A stretch of DNA of 33,990 nt from an uncultured Oscillospiraceae bacterium. GTDB lineage: Bacteria; Bacillota; Clostridia; Oscillospirales; Ruminococcaceae. The notes under the pieces are model-generated. The model was not told the origin of the DNA. It saw only the letters and a program-made list of their open reading frames with translations, and ran no database searches. The stretch spans positions 1 through 33,990 of the forward strand of contig CAKSPU010000028.1 in the NCBI GenBank assembly GCA_934486875.1, given 5' to 3'. The translations under genes and the position numbers were made by a program. Position 1 is the first letter of the stretch. Every line of letters starts with the position of its first letter. This document shows, piece after piece, positions 1 through 7,923 of the stretch.

Positions 1-1
1 T

Positions 2-46
2 CCCGTGGCAAGGCTGAAACGTGAGCTTGACAAGATAGTTTTATAA
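2..46 (+). CDS. C-terminal end of an unidentified protein (partial)
   Basis: The reading frame enters from the left edge and gives 14 residues (PVARLKRELDKIVL) before a TAA stop at 44-46. A strong hairpin terminator starts five bases later, which supports this as a true gene end. Too little is left to name a family. Confidence 0.5.
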   Translation, partial: PVARLKRELDKIVL

Positions 47-50
47 ATGA

Positions 51-88
51 AAACATCACCGCATATGATCGTGCGGTGATGTTTTTTT
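51..88. terminator. Terminator between the partial gene and spoIIR
   Basis: A perfect 13-bp stem (51-63 with 72-84, 8-nt loop) runs into seven T on the + strand. It ends the upstream + gene and overlaps the stop codon of the convergent spoIIR gene, so it may also act on the minus strand, where the T-tract is weaker. Confidence 0.85.
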
Positions 89-716
89 ATTCAAAAAGCT
101 TTTCAAAAAGCTCCGCAATATAAAGCCGTGCTTCGTAATCCGACTCTTCCGTTAGCATCATAATGTCCTCTTCGGAAAGCTCTCCGCCGTACTTTTCCAT
201 TATCTCCTCATCGGTCAGCGCAGCCCCCGCACAGGGAACGCACAGGGGCGGGTACATCACGCACCACCAGTTATGCCCCTCGCCGCTGCCTATTTTTATC
301 CGCAGGGCGGTGTAATTGCCTGCGGGAACGGCGAAATCATTGTAGATGCGCCTGTCAAAGGTCATCTCGCATATCTCGCAGGAAACGGTATCTTCAGAGC
401 CGTTGGCGGCAAGGGTATCATCGGCTATCTGCTTTATTTTGTCAAGCTGCTCAGAAAGTGCTGCGGTGGCTTCCTCCGATGATGAATAGGGGCGGAACAG
501 CTCATCAGATGAACTCAGCACAGCGTCACGGACGAGGAGCTTTAAGCGCTGATCCTCCTCGCTGTCGGAATCCGCAAGAATGTGCAGGCGGACAAGGCTG
601 CTTTCAAGGCTTTTTTCGGTCTGGACTGCGGAAAATATTCCCGTGACAAGCAGTGAAAAAGCCATTGCTGCGGCGATAAGAGCGGTCTGTGATATGTACT
701 TTTGTTTCATATTCAT
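87..716 (-). CDS. spoIIR: Stage II sporulation protein R (SpoIIR)
   Basis: SpoIIR is made in the forespore under sigma F and secreted toward the mother cell, where it triggers SpoIIGA to process pro-sigma E. The protein has an N-terminal hydrophobic segment (about residues 10-30) that fits a signal peptide or anchor. It then has the family landmarks LVRLHILADSDSEEDQ, the LKLLVRDAVL helix and the GEGHNWWCVMYPPLC block. Length is about 209 residues, normal for the family. Several starts are possible: TTG at 719, ATG at 716 and ATG at 710. A GGAAAGGG ribosome site at 721-728 sits 4 nt from 716 and 10 nt from 710. I saw no convincing sigma F promoter. Its presence suggests a spore-forming lineage, but one gene does not prove sporulation. 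Confidence 0.9.
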   Translation of the reverse strand: MNMKQKYISQTALIAAAMAFSLLVTGIFSAVQTEKSLESSLVRLHILADSDSEEDQRLKLLVRDAVLSSSDELFRPYSSSEEATAALSEQLDKIKQIADDTLAANGSEDTVSCEICEMTFDRRIYNDFAVPAGNYTALRIKIGSGEGHNWWCVMYPPLCVPCAGAALTDEEIMEKYGGELSEEDIMMLTEESDYEARLYIAELFEKLFE

Positions 717-849
717 CAATCCCTTTCCGATTTTGTTATCCGTATTATTGACGGTTCTCCGAAAGCTTAATCACTTGTTTCGGTGTTTTTTTTACGGCGG
801 CTTTGCAATATATTATGTTGACCTTACGAAAAAAACAATAAATAAACTG

Positions 850-878
850 TTGATTTTTGACAGATTGTGTGATATAAT
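850..878 (+). promoter_or_regulatory. Sigma-A promoter of the lipoprotein/DUF4230-like operon
   Basis: TTGATT (850-855) and a perfect TATAAT (873-878) are separated by 17 bp. The likely transcription start near 885 leaves a leader of about 65 nt before the lipoprotein start. Confidence 0.75.
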
Positions 879-950
879 AGTGAAAGTAAGCAGATCATAA
901 TGTGATAAGGATTGTATCTGCCGTCAATCTGTGATATAAGGATGAAGAAA

Positions 951-2345
951 ATGAGAAAACACAAAATAGTGCTATTCCTGCTTGCGGTCTCACTTCTGTC
1001 GGGCTGTTCGCAGGTAAATGATCGGGTGAATAACTGGGTCGAGGAAAAGGGGCTTGAAAAAGCGGGTCTGGAGAATACTGAGGAGTATAAAAAGGCTCAG
1101 GAATATCAAAGCAAAAAAGAATATACGTTCGGTGAGGACGGACTTGCTGTTATGGATTTCAGCGAAGAGGCAGTTCCCGCAATGGCACCGATCGCAGGTA
1201 TTCACGTTACTGCTGCCGAGAACAGCAACCTTGATGTGAAATACTATTATGATGATGCACGGACTCAGGAAATATCCGATATCGGCAGTGTGGGCTTCAA
1301 TAAAAATGACGTTATATATGTAAGCGCCAAGCCGAAAGATGAGGAAAACAAGCTCTATGAATTTTCCGAGATAGTCGTTTACGATATCGGAGAAAACGGC
1401 GAAAAAAACAATGCAGTTAACGGTATGTGGGACAGTGAAAACTCGCTTATCCGAATCCCCGAGGATTATAACGGCAGTGAGCTTGCCATAGAGCCGCTTG
1501 GAGCATATTCCAACAGCAAGGCGACATTTGAAGCATATTGCAGCGACGGAACCACCAAAACTCCCGTAGACTGCAACTGGACCCTTGACGACAGCACATA
1601 CAACAGCGGCTCGGCAGAGCTTAAGCCTACCGAGACCCACAAAATAACCGCAGGCTTTGATAAAGATAAATATTATTACGTATCCTCCGACGAATCAAGC
1701 GGTTTTGAGGATACAAGAAATGTTACGGAAAATAATGTCATATTTAATAATGTTATTTTAAACGATAAGGAAAGCAAATTTGTGATAAAGCTCCATAAGC
1801 TTATAGATTGCAGAATTGACATCAAGGATAAAGACGTTGTTTCTGTTTCCGTAAACGGAGGAGATTCCGAAACCCTCAGTGATGCAAAGGATTTTGGGAG
1901 ACTTAAAGTCGGTGACAAGATAACTCTGGAGCTTAATGACGGCTATAAGGCGGAATGTATGCAGTTTGCGGCTCAGTCCACAGAAACGATCAATGGTAAA
2001 ACAAAGGTGGTATTCCTGATACCCGAAATGAGCGAAAGTGTAAAGATAATGGTCGTTAAAACCTCAGATGAAATATACCATTATCAGGGCATTTCCTTTG
2101 AACACGCAGTTATGACAGTCACCGAAAATGATACAAAATATGTTCTTCAGCCCGATGATGCGATTTCGGGTTCGACCGAGGTCACGGTAAAAATAATTCC
2201 CGATGAGGGTTATATTATTGAAGGACCCGGACTTCTCGGAATCTTTAAAAGTGAAATGAATACATATGAAGAATCAATGACATATTCCCAATATCAGAAG
2301 AAGAGAAACGATCTTATTACGAAATATGAAATCAAACAGAAATAA
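951..2345 (+). CDS. Lipoprotein of unknown function, first gene of a three-gene operon
   Basis: The 464-residue product starts with a clear lipoprotein signal: a basic tip (MRKHK), a hydrophobic stretch and the lipobox LLSGC with Cys19. It should be anchored to the outer face of the membrane. A charged, helix-prone stretch follows (about residues 25-60). The rest looks like several beta-rich modules with many Asp, Asn, Tyr and Thr residues and no obvious catalytic motif. The start at 951 puts AAGG (938-941) at a 9-nt spacing; the ATG at 942 would have none. It lies directly upstream of two membrane proteins with DUF4230-like domains and shares their promoter, so the three may act together. 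I do not recognise the family. Confidence 0.8.
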   Translation: MRKHKIVLFLLAVSLLSGCSQVNDRVNNWVEEKGLEKAGLENTEEYKKAQEYQSKKEYTFGEDGLAVMDFSEEAVPAMAPIAGIHVTAAENSNLDVKYYYDDARTQEISDIGSVGFNKNDVIYVSAKPKDEENKLYEFSEIVVYDIGENGEKNNAVNGMWDSENSLIRIPEDYNGSELAIEPLGAYSNSKATFEAYCSDGTTKTPVDCNWTLDDSTYNSGSAELKPTETHKITAGFDKDKYYYVSSDESSGFEDTRNVTENNVIFNNVILNDKESKFVIKLHKLIDCRIDIKDKDVVSVSVNGGDSETLSDAKDFGRLKVGDKITLELNDGYKAECMQFAAQSTETINGKTKVVFLIPEMSESVKIMVVKTSDEIYHYQGISFEHAVMTVTENDTKYVLQPDDAISGSTEVTVKIIPDEGYIIEGPGLLGIFKSEMNTYEESMTYSQYQKKRNDLITKYEIKQK

Positions 2346-2362
2346 TTAAGGCGGTGCAAAAA

Positions 2363-3103
2363 ATGTCAACAGATACTTTGAGTAAAATAAAAAACAACAT
2401 AGTATTGATATCCATAGTTCTTGCCGTTGTTCTGGGAGCTGTACTTATTTTTATAGTAAATCCCGCATATAAGGCTGCGGAGGATATCGGCAGCGGAGCG
2501 GGAGAAACAGCAGGAAAGCTTTGCGGAAATATTGCCGGTTCTTTTGAGGGGCTGACAGAGGGACATGCAGCAGGCGAAGCCGACGGAACGGCGGAAGCTC
2601 TTGAAGCCAAGGATACCGAAGCGTATATCGGCGGCAGAGTCCGTGAAAAGAAAGTGCTTGAAGTCCTTGAGGTCAATATGAAGGAATGTGTGGATACAAG
2701 TATGGACGGTGGAAACGTATATGCACTTCAGGTGCTTGAATGCACCGCAACATATTCCGTTGACCTTGGACAGGCAGAGATACAGATTGACGGCAATAAC
2801 GTAAATGTTTATATCCCTGCTCCCGAATTTACGACCTCTGATGAAAAAACAGAGGTGATAGAAACATATGAAAAAAAGAAAAATGCAGGAAGCACCGCTA
2901 AGGGCATAACCGGAACGCTCAATTCCGAAAAGAATATCCGTGAAAGCGTAAATGAGAAACTTCAAAATGATGAGGATCTGACCAAAAAAGCGGAAAGCGC
3001 TGCACTGAATCAGGTAGAGATCTTTATAAACAATATTTTGGTGGATAAAAATAAAATTGTAACTGTGTCTTTTAAGGAGGGAACAGAAAATGCAGGGAAC
3101 TAA
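2363..3103 (+). CDS. Membrane-anchored DUF4230-like protein (first copy)
   Basis: This 246-residue protein has one N-terminal membrane segment (about residues 12-34) and then a Gly/Ala-rich stretch (IGSGAGETAGK...) before a soluble, probably extracellular domain. The core YSVDLGQAEIQID...VNVYIPAP resembles the DUF4230 pattern, a Val-Asp-Leu strand followed by a strand ending in Pro, with a Lys/Glu/Ala-rich helix near the C-terminus. The domain call comes from remembered pattern, not a search. The start at 2363 has GGCGG 8 nt upstream; a GTG at 2354 overlaps that site. The 3' end overlaps the next gene by 14 bp, so translation is probably coupled. Function unknown. Confidence 0.7.
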   Translation: MSTDTLSKIKNNIVLISIVLAVVLGAVLIFIVNPAYKAAEDIGSGAGETAGKLCGNIAGSFEGLTEGHAAGEADGTAEALEAKDTEAYIGGRVREKKVLEVLEVNMKECVDTSMDGGNVYALQVLECTATYSVDLGQAEIQIDGNNVNVYIPAPEFTTSDEKTEVIETYEKKKNAGSTAKGITGTLNSEKNIRESVNEKLQNDEDLTKKAESAALNQVEIFINNILVDKNKIVTVSFKEGTENAGN

Positions 3104-3842
3104 TGAAAATCAGGCAGTTGAAAAGGATAAAAAGACACCCGCTCTGATAATAGGCATAGGTGCGTGCATAGTTCTGCTGGTTATTATTATGAACAGGCTC
3201 ACAGGCGGCATAAATACCGTAAGCGAGGCTGCAAAGGCGCAGTTTGGCGATACATACAACAGCACAAAAGAAAATGTGTATCAGGAGTATTATCAGAGTG
3301 CTTTTGACTATGCGGAAGCAAAAAACCACATTTCAAACGATGTTAAGATAGTTATTAACGGCATTACGGAAGTGTCCAAGCTTGAGGTCTACGAAGCAAG
3401 CGATACGGAGTATGTTATATATAAATACGATGATAACGGTTTTGAAGCGTGGTATGAGGTCAACGGCACCTGCACATATTATGTTGACCTTGAAAAAAGT
3501 GAATTTCTGGTTGACCAGTCAAGAAAAACAGTTACAATAAAAATTCCGAAGCCTGAACGGAAGTATAATATTGATATACCTACCCGTTTATTTTATGATG
3601 ATGATACCATTGATGTGATGAATACCGGCATAGAAATAAATAACGGCTCGGCACTTGAAGGGCTGAAAAATGTCCGTGATGCGGAAGCCAAGAGCAGAGA
3701 AAAAATAATAAATTATTTTTCAAATGCAGGCACACTTGATGAAAAAGCCCAGGGTGCGGCTTTAAGCGTGCTTAAGAGCCTTGTTGAATGGGCAAATCCC
3801 GATGTTGAGGGACTTAAGGTCACTGTTGAATTTATGAACTGA
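3090..3842 (+). CDS. Membrane-anchored DUF4230-like protein (second copy)
   Basis: This 250-residue protein has the same plan as its upstream neighbour: a short cytoplasmic tip, a membrane segment (about residues 17-35) and an outside domain. The motif TYYVDLEKSEFLVD...VTIKIPKPE corresponds to YSVDL...VYIPAP in the first copy. Both end with an Ala/Lys/Glu-rich helix and a final beta-strand (VTVEF here, VTVSF there). The two are therefore probably diverged paralogues from a tandem duplication. GGAGG lies 9 nt before the ATG, inside the upstream gene. A terminator follows 14 nt after the stop and closes the operon. Function unknown. Confidence 0.7.
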   Translation: MQGTNENQAVEKDKKTPALIIGIGACIVLLVIIMNRLTGGINTVSEAAKAQFGDTYNSTKENVYQEYYQSAFDYAEAKNHISNDVKIVINGITEVSKLEVYEASDTEYVIYKYDDNGFEAWYEVNGTCTYYVDLEKSEFLVDQSRKTVTIKIPKPERKYNIDIPTRLFYDDDTIDVMNTGIEINNGSALEGLKNVRDAEAKSREKIINYFSNAGTLDEKAQGAALSVLKSLVEWANPDVEGLKVTVEFMN

Positions 3843-3855
3843 TATACATATACCA

Positions 3856-3891
3856 AAAAGCTCCCGCAGGTGATTTCCTGCGGGAGCTTTT
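3856..3891. terminator. Bidirectional terminator between the DUF4230-like operon and araD
   Basis: A perfect 15-bp stem (3856-3870 with 3877-3891, 6-nt loop) has a run of A on its left and T on its right. It can therefore stop transcripts from both convergent operons. Confidence 0.9.
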
Positions 3892-3899
3892 ATATAATA

Positions 3900-4592
3900 T
3901 CAGCCCTGACCGTAATAAGCGTTCTTTCCGTGCTTTCTGAGGTAATGCTTGTCAAGAAGCTCCTGCTGCATACGTCCCGCAGAGGGATCCATCGACATTG
4001 CGTGATAATTCATAAATGCCACCTCTTCAAGAACAACGGCATTGTGTACAGCCTCGTGAGCGTCCCTGCCCCAGGTGAAAGGACCGTGGCTCTTTACAAG
4101 GACGGCGGGGATAGTCATAGGGTCAATGCCCTTGAATGTTTCGATGATGACAGTGCCCGTTTCCTTTTCATATTCCCCTGCGATCTCCTCGGGGGTCATT
4201 GCCCTTGTGCAGGGGATCTCGCCGTAGAAATAGTCGCCCTGAGTAGTGCCCATAGGGATAATGCCCATTCCCGCCTGAGCAAATGATGTTGCCCAGCGGC
4301 TGTGGGTGTGGACAACGCCGCCAAGCTGGGGAAATGCTCTGTACAGTTCAAGATGTGTGGGAGTGTCGCTGGAGGGCTTCCATTTGCCCTCTGCCACCTT
4401 GCCCGTTTCAAGCTCTGCAACGACCATATCATCGGCAGTCATACCGTCATAGGGGACTCCCGAGGGCTTTATCACTATCATTCCGCTTTCCCTGTCGATG
4501 CCGGAAACATTGCCCCAGGTGAATGTAATAAGTCCGTATTTGGGAAGAAGGAGATTTGCCTCCAGAACTTCCTGCTTTAATTTTTCAAGCAT
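3900..4592 (-). CDS. araD: L-ribulose-5-phosphate 4-epimerase
   Basis: AraD converts L-ribulose 5-phosphate to D-xylulose 5-phosphate, the last step before the pentose phosphate or phosphoketolase routes. At 230 residues it has normal class II aldolase-fold length. The expected zinc and catalytic residues are visible: Asp76 in SSDTPTH, His95 and His97 in VVHTHS, His169 in KSHGPFTWG, Asp120 in TTQGDYFYG, and a C-terminal Tyr pair in NAYYGQG. It is the third gene of araA-kinase-araD, 21 bp after the kinase, and ends at a strong terminator. A GAAAGGA ribosome site lies about 11 nt upstream of the ATG. Related aldolase-fold enzymes act on fuculose phosphate, but the operon context supports araD. 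Confidence 0.95.
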   Translation of the reverse strand: MLEKLKQEVLEANLLLPKYGLITFTWGNVSGIDRESGMIVIKPSGVPYDGMTADDMVVAELETGKVAEGKWKPSSDTPTHLELYRAFPQLGGVVHTHSRWATSFAQAGMGIIPMGTTQGDYFYGEIPCTRAMTPEEIAGEYEKETGTVIIETFKGIDPMTIPAVLVKSHGPFTWGRDAHEAVHNAVVLEEVAFMNYHAMSMDPSAGRMQQELLDKHYLRKHGKNAYYGQG

Positions 4593-4613
4593 TTCAGTCT
4601 GTATCCTTTCGCA

Positions 4614-6188
4614 TTATTTTGCCGCAGCATATTCAGCCGCAAGACCCTTTTTGTAATTTCCGAGGAATGCCGCAAAGCCCTCCGCACCCTTTTGGTCGGG
4701 ACTTACGGTATATACCTCCATTGATGAGAAAACTTCCTTTTCAAGAAATTCGGGGAGCGCCCTGCCATTGCCCCCGGCGGCATATGCGGCAAGTATCGCC
4801 ATACCCCAGGCACCGCCCTCGCCTGCGGTCTTCATTACCGAGACCGCACTTCCGAGACCGTCCGCAAGGAACTGCTGTGCAGCGCCCTTTACCTTGAAAA
4901 GTCCGCCGTGACCCGTTATCCTGTCAGCTGTGACCTTTTCATTTTCAAAGAGAATGTCCATTCCCATTTTCAGCGCCGCTATTGAGGAATAAAGCTCCGC
5001 ACGGAAGAAATTTGCAAGGCTGAAATTTCCGTCGGGTGTTCTGAAATACATAGGTCTGCCGTTTTCGGCACCTGCAACGGGTTCGCCCGAAAGGAAATTG
5101 TATGCCACTGTTCCGCCGCAGTCGGGGTCGCCGTTCAGTGCATTTTTGTAAAGAAGCTCATAAAGGCTTGATTTATCCATAGGATTGCCGCTGAGAGCCG
5201 CAAATTCACCGAACATATTCACCCACGCATCAAGCTCCGAGCAGCAGTTGTTGCAGTGTACCATTGCAACGGGGGAGCCGTCGGGAGTTGTAACAACGTC
5301 TATCTCGGGGTAATAGCCCGAAAGGGGCTTTGAGAGGACGAGCATTGAGAAAATAGATGTGCCTGCGGAAACATTTCCCGTGCCGGGGAGAACGCTGTTT
5401 GTAGCCACCATTCCCGTTCCCGCATCGCCCTCGGGAGGACAGAGCTTCACGCCCGGTTTCAGCGTGCCTGTGGGGTCAAGGAGCTGTGCGCCCTTTTCGG
5501 TGAGAACTGCGTCTCCCTCGCCTGCGCTGAGAACAGCGGGGAGAATTTTTCTTATATCTCCCGCAAAGCCCTTTGATCTGAGTAAGGGTATAAGCTTTTC
5601 GATGTGCTTTTCGTTATATGTGCCGTTTTCAATGGGGAAAATTCCCGAAGCCTCGCCCACGCCGACGGTGCGCTTTCCCGAAAGAAGATAGTGGATATAT
5701 CCCGCAAGTGTGTTTATGCAGGCTATCTTTGAAACGTGCTCTTCCTTGTTTAAAATTGCCTGATAAAGATGGGCAATGCTCCAGCGCTGGGGAATATTGA
5801 AGCCGAAAAGCTCGGAAAGCTCTGCGGCAGCCTTTTCGGTCATTGTGTTCCGCCACGTTCTGAAAGGAACAAGGAGCCTGTCATTTTCGTCAAACGCCAT
5901 ATATCCGTGCATCATTCCCGAAATGCCCATTGCGCCGTAGGAGCTTGGAACAACGCCGTATTTTTTTCTGACATCTTTTGCAAGGTCTGCATAGCAGTCA
6001 CGGAGACCGCTTATGATATCCTCCTGTGAGTATGTCCATACGCCGTTTTCAAAGCGGTTTTCCCACTGATGACTGCCCGAAGCTATGGGCGCAAAGGTGT
6101 CGTCAATGAGCACGGCTTTTATTCTTGTGGAGCCAAATTCTATGCCGAGATAGGTCTTGCTGTTCTGAATTTTTTCCTGTACCGTCAT
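4614..6188 (-). CDS. araB: FGGY-family ribulokinase
   Basis: This 524-residue FGGY kinase probably phosphorylates L-ribulose with ATP, the step between AraA and AraD. The N-terminal ATPase-fold signature YLGIEFGSTRIKAVLID and a central EGDAGTG motif, which holds the catalytic Asp, are clear, followed by the C-terminal GNVSAGTS and GEGGAWGMA nucleotide-binding blocks. The protein differs from the classical E. coli AraB and looks like the alternative ribulokinase described in clostridia (AraK type), so the symbol araB is by role rather than proven orthology. Its ribosome site (AGAGGT) is made from the last codons of araA, leaving only 5 bp between them. Xylulokinase is an alternative, but neighbouring araA and araD argue against it. 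Confidence 0.88.
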   Translation of the reverse strand: MTVQEKIQNSKTYLGIEFGSTRIKAVLIDDTFAPIASGSHQWENRFENGVWTYSQEDIISGLRDCYADLAKDVRKKYGVVPSSYGAMGISGMMHGYMAFDENDRLLVPFRTWRNTMTEKAAAELSELFGFNIPQRWSIAHLYQAILNKEEHVSKIACINTLAGYIHYLLSGKRTVGVGEASGIFPIENGTYNEKHIEKLIPLLRSKGFAGDIRKILPAVLSAGEGDAVLTEKGAQLLDPTGTLKPGVKLCPPEGDAGTGMVATNSVLPGTGNVSAGTSIFSMLVLSKPLSGYYPEIDVVTTPDGSPVAMVHCNNCCSELDAWVNMFGEFAALSGNPMDKSSLYELLYKNALNGDPDCGGTVAYNFLSGEPVAGAENGRPMYFRTPDGNFSLANFFRAELYSSIAALKMGMDILFENEKVTADRITGHGGLFKVKGAAQQFLADGLGSAVSVMKTAGEGGAWGMAILAAYAAGGNGRALPEFLEKEVFSSMEVYTVSPDQKGAEGFAAFLGNYKKGLAAEYAAAK

Positions 6189-6193
6189 AATTT

Positions 6194-7660
6194 TTACCTC
6201 TTAAATCCTGCTGTCATATCGAGCATTGCAAGCTGCTGTTCAAAAGTGTTTAAATCAGTTTTTTCGTCGATCATCACAAGCTCTGTGTCGGTCATTTTTG
6301 CAAAAAGGCGGATATCTTCCTTTGTGAGAGCCGTGGACACAACTGCGTGATGTGCGCCGCCTGCATATATCCACGCCGCTGCACCTGTGGCAAAATCGGG
6401 CTTTAATTTCCACATAAGCCGTGCAACGGGGAGCCTGGGCATAGGCTCGGGCTGCTTTACAAGTGTGATGTCTGCGCAGACAAGGCGGAAACGGTCGCCC
6501 AGGTCTATCATAGAAACAGCGATCCCCTCGCCGCTTATTCCGTCAAAAACAAGCCTTGCAGGATCCTCCTTGCCGCCGATCCCGAGAGGGTGTACCTGTA
6601 TCTCGGGCTTTGCTTCTGCGAAAACGGGGGATACCTCCAGCATATGCGCCGCAAGCTCCAGCTCGCTGCCGCTTGTCAGGTCATATGTATAATCCTCCAT
6701 AAAGCCTGTTGCACCCTTTCTGCCCTCAGCCATTTTGAAGAGGACTGCGCCAAGAGCGGCGGTCTTGTAATCGCCCTCGGGACCGAAGCCGATGCCCTTT
6801 GCCATAAGGTTCTGCGCCGCAATTCCGGGGAGTTGTTTTAAGCCGTGAAGATCCTGGAATGTGTCTGTGAAAGCGCCGATATTTTCACGGGCAATGAATT
6901 TTTCAAGAGCGACCTCATATTTTGCCTGCTCCCTTACGGAAGCGGTATTGTCGGTCGCCATTGTGTATTTTTCGTTGTATTCGCCGAGCTTTGCGTCGAT
7001 TTCCGCATTGGTGATGTCATTTATAATGTCAACGATATCACCGATGCCGTAATAATTCACGTTCCAGCCGTAGCGTATCTCGCTTTCAACTCTGTCACCG
7101 TCGGTTACCGCAACATCACGCATATTGTTGCCGAGCATTGCGACTTTCATAGTTCTGCCGAAATTTACGGCGGCGGCAGCGTGGGCAAACCTGCGGAGCT
7201 TTTCAATAACGTCATCGTGCCTGTAATATCCCACAACGACCTCACGCTTTATGCCGAGTCTTGTGCAGATAAAACCGAACTCCCTGTCACCGTGAGCGGA
7301 CTGGTTCAGGTTCATAAAGTCCATATCAATAGTGTCATAGGGGAGCTTTTCGTTGAACTGGGTGTGGAGATGGAGCATTGGCTTTCTCAGGGCTTTGAGG
7401 GCTCTTATCCACATTTTTGCGGGGGAAAATGTGTGCATCCACATAATAACTCCGATGCATTCCTTGTCGGAAGATGCCTTTACGCATACATCTTCCGCCT
7501 CCGCCGCAGTGGTAATGACAGGCTCAGAAACCACCTCCGCAATGTCGCTGAGCTTATCATTTAAAAATGCCGCCATTTCACGGCTGTCAGCTGCCGCCTG
7601 CTTCAATGTTTCCTCGCCGTAAAGGTCCTGACTGCCTGTGATAAAATATATCCTGTTCAT
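6194..7660 (-). CDS. araA: L-arabinose isomerase
   Basis: AraA interconverts L-arabinose and L-ribulose in the cytoplasm using a divalent metal. The 488-residue protein has the family start IYFITGSQDLYGEET. Metal-site regions are GFGPEGDYKTAAL (first Glu), GFMEDYTYD (second Glu), EIQVHPLGIGG (His) and YAGGAHHAV (His). It is the first gene of the minus-strand araA-kinase-araD operon. I chose ATG at 7660; a TTG one codon upstream (7663) is also possible because the AAAGGA site at 7673-7678 fits either. Control is probably by the divergent AraR-type regulator: half-site motifs lie between its promoter and start codon. Confidence 0.96.
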   Translation of the reverse strand: MNRIYFITGSQDLYGEETLKQAAADSREMAAFLNDKLSDIAEVVSEPVITTAAEAEDVCVKASSDKECIGVIMWMHTFSPAKMWIRALKALRKPMLHLHTQFNEKLPYDTIDMDFMNLNQSAHGDREFGFICTRLGIKREVVVGYYRHDDVIEKLRRFAHAAAAVNFGRTMKVAMLGNNMRDVAVTDGDRVESEIRYGWNVNYYGIGDIVDIINDITNAEIDAKLGEYNEKYTMATDNTASVREQAKYEVALEKFIARENIGAFTDTFQDLHGLKQLPGIAAQNLMAKGIGFGPEGDYKTAALGAVLFKMAEGRKGATGFMEDYTYDLTSGSELELAAHMLEVSPVFAEAKPEIQVHPLGIGGKEDPARLVFDGISGEGIAVSMIDLGDRFRLVCADITLVKQPEPMPRLPVARLMWKLKPDFATGAAAWIYAGGAHHAVVSTALTKEDIRLFAKMTDTELVMIDEKTDLNTFEQQLAMLDMTAGFKR

Positions 7661-7690
7661 CAAGAATACCGTTCCTTTCTGTTATGAAAT

Positions 7691-7720
7691 AATACAAATT
7701 GCAAAAACAATACAAATGCA
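7691..7720. promoter_or_regulatory. Probable AraR operator in the araA leader (two half-sites)
   Basis: The + strand shows AATACAAATTGCA at 7691-7703 and a near copy AATACAAATGCA at 7709-7720, 18 bp apart. Both lie downstream of the predicted araA start site, so a bound repressor would block transcription. ACAAAT/ATTTGT matches the half-site of the Bacillus AraR box as I recall it. Binding is inferred. Confidence 0.55.
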
Positions 7721-7741
7721 ATAATGCTTTCATCTGACATT

Positions 7742-7770
7742 ATTCTATCACAGTAACAATATAATTTCAA
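7742..7770 (-). promoter_or_regulatory. araA operon promoter
   Basis: Read on the minus strand, TTGAAA (7770-7765), a 17-bp spacer and TAGAAT (7747-7742) form a good sigma-A promoter. The start is predicted near 7735, giving a leader of about 75 nt that contains two operator half-sites. Confidence 0.7.
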
Positions 7771-7856
7771 TCCACAATTTGCATATTGATACAGACGTAA
7801 ATTTAGCATAAATATACAATTGTACATATGATGAGCTTTGAAAGCAGTAATATTGC

Positions 7857-7885
7857 TTGACAAATTGGTTTTAAAGTTGTATTAT
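7857..7885 (+). promoter_or_regulatory. araR promoter
   Basis: A perfect TTGACA (7857-7862), 17 bp and TATTAT (7880-7885) form a strong sigma-A promoter. The transcript should start near 7892 and run into an operator-like motif within a few bases. Confidence 0.8.
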
Positions 7886-7896
7886 GATTATCAGAG

Positions 7897-7906
7897 AATT
7901 TGTATT
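7897..7906. promoter_or_regulatory. Probable AraR operator at the araR start site
   Basis: AATTTGTATT here is the exact inverse of AATACAAATT at 7691-7700. Both copies therefore read the same way relative to the gene they precede. The position, about +6 of the araR transcript, suggests autorepression. Confidence 0.5.
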
Positions 7907-7923
7907 TAATCGGAGGTGAAAGC

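Noticed and set aside
857..862. TTGACA as -35 of the lipoprotein operon
   Set aside because: Only 10 bp separate it from TATAAT. The TTGATT at 850 gives the proper 17-bp spacing.
6845..7564. Long + strand frame of 239 codons opposite araA
   Set aside because: It is a mirror of the araA codon pattern with no promoter or ribosome site. araA is unmistakable on the other strand.
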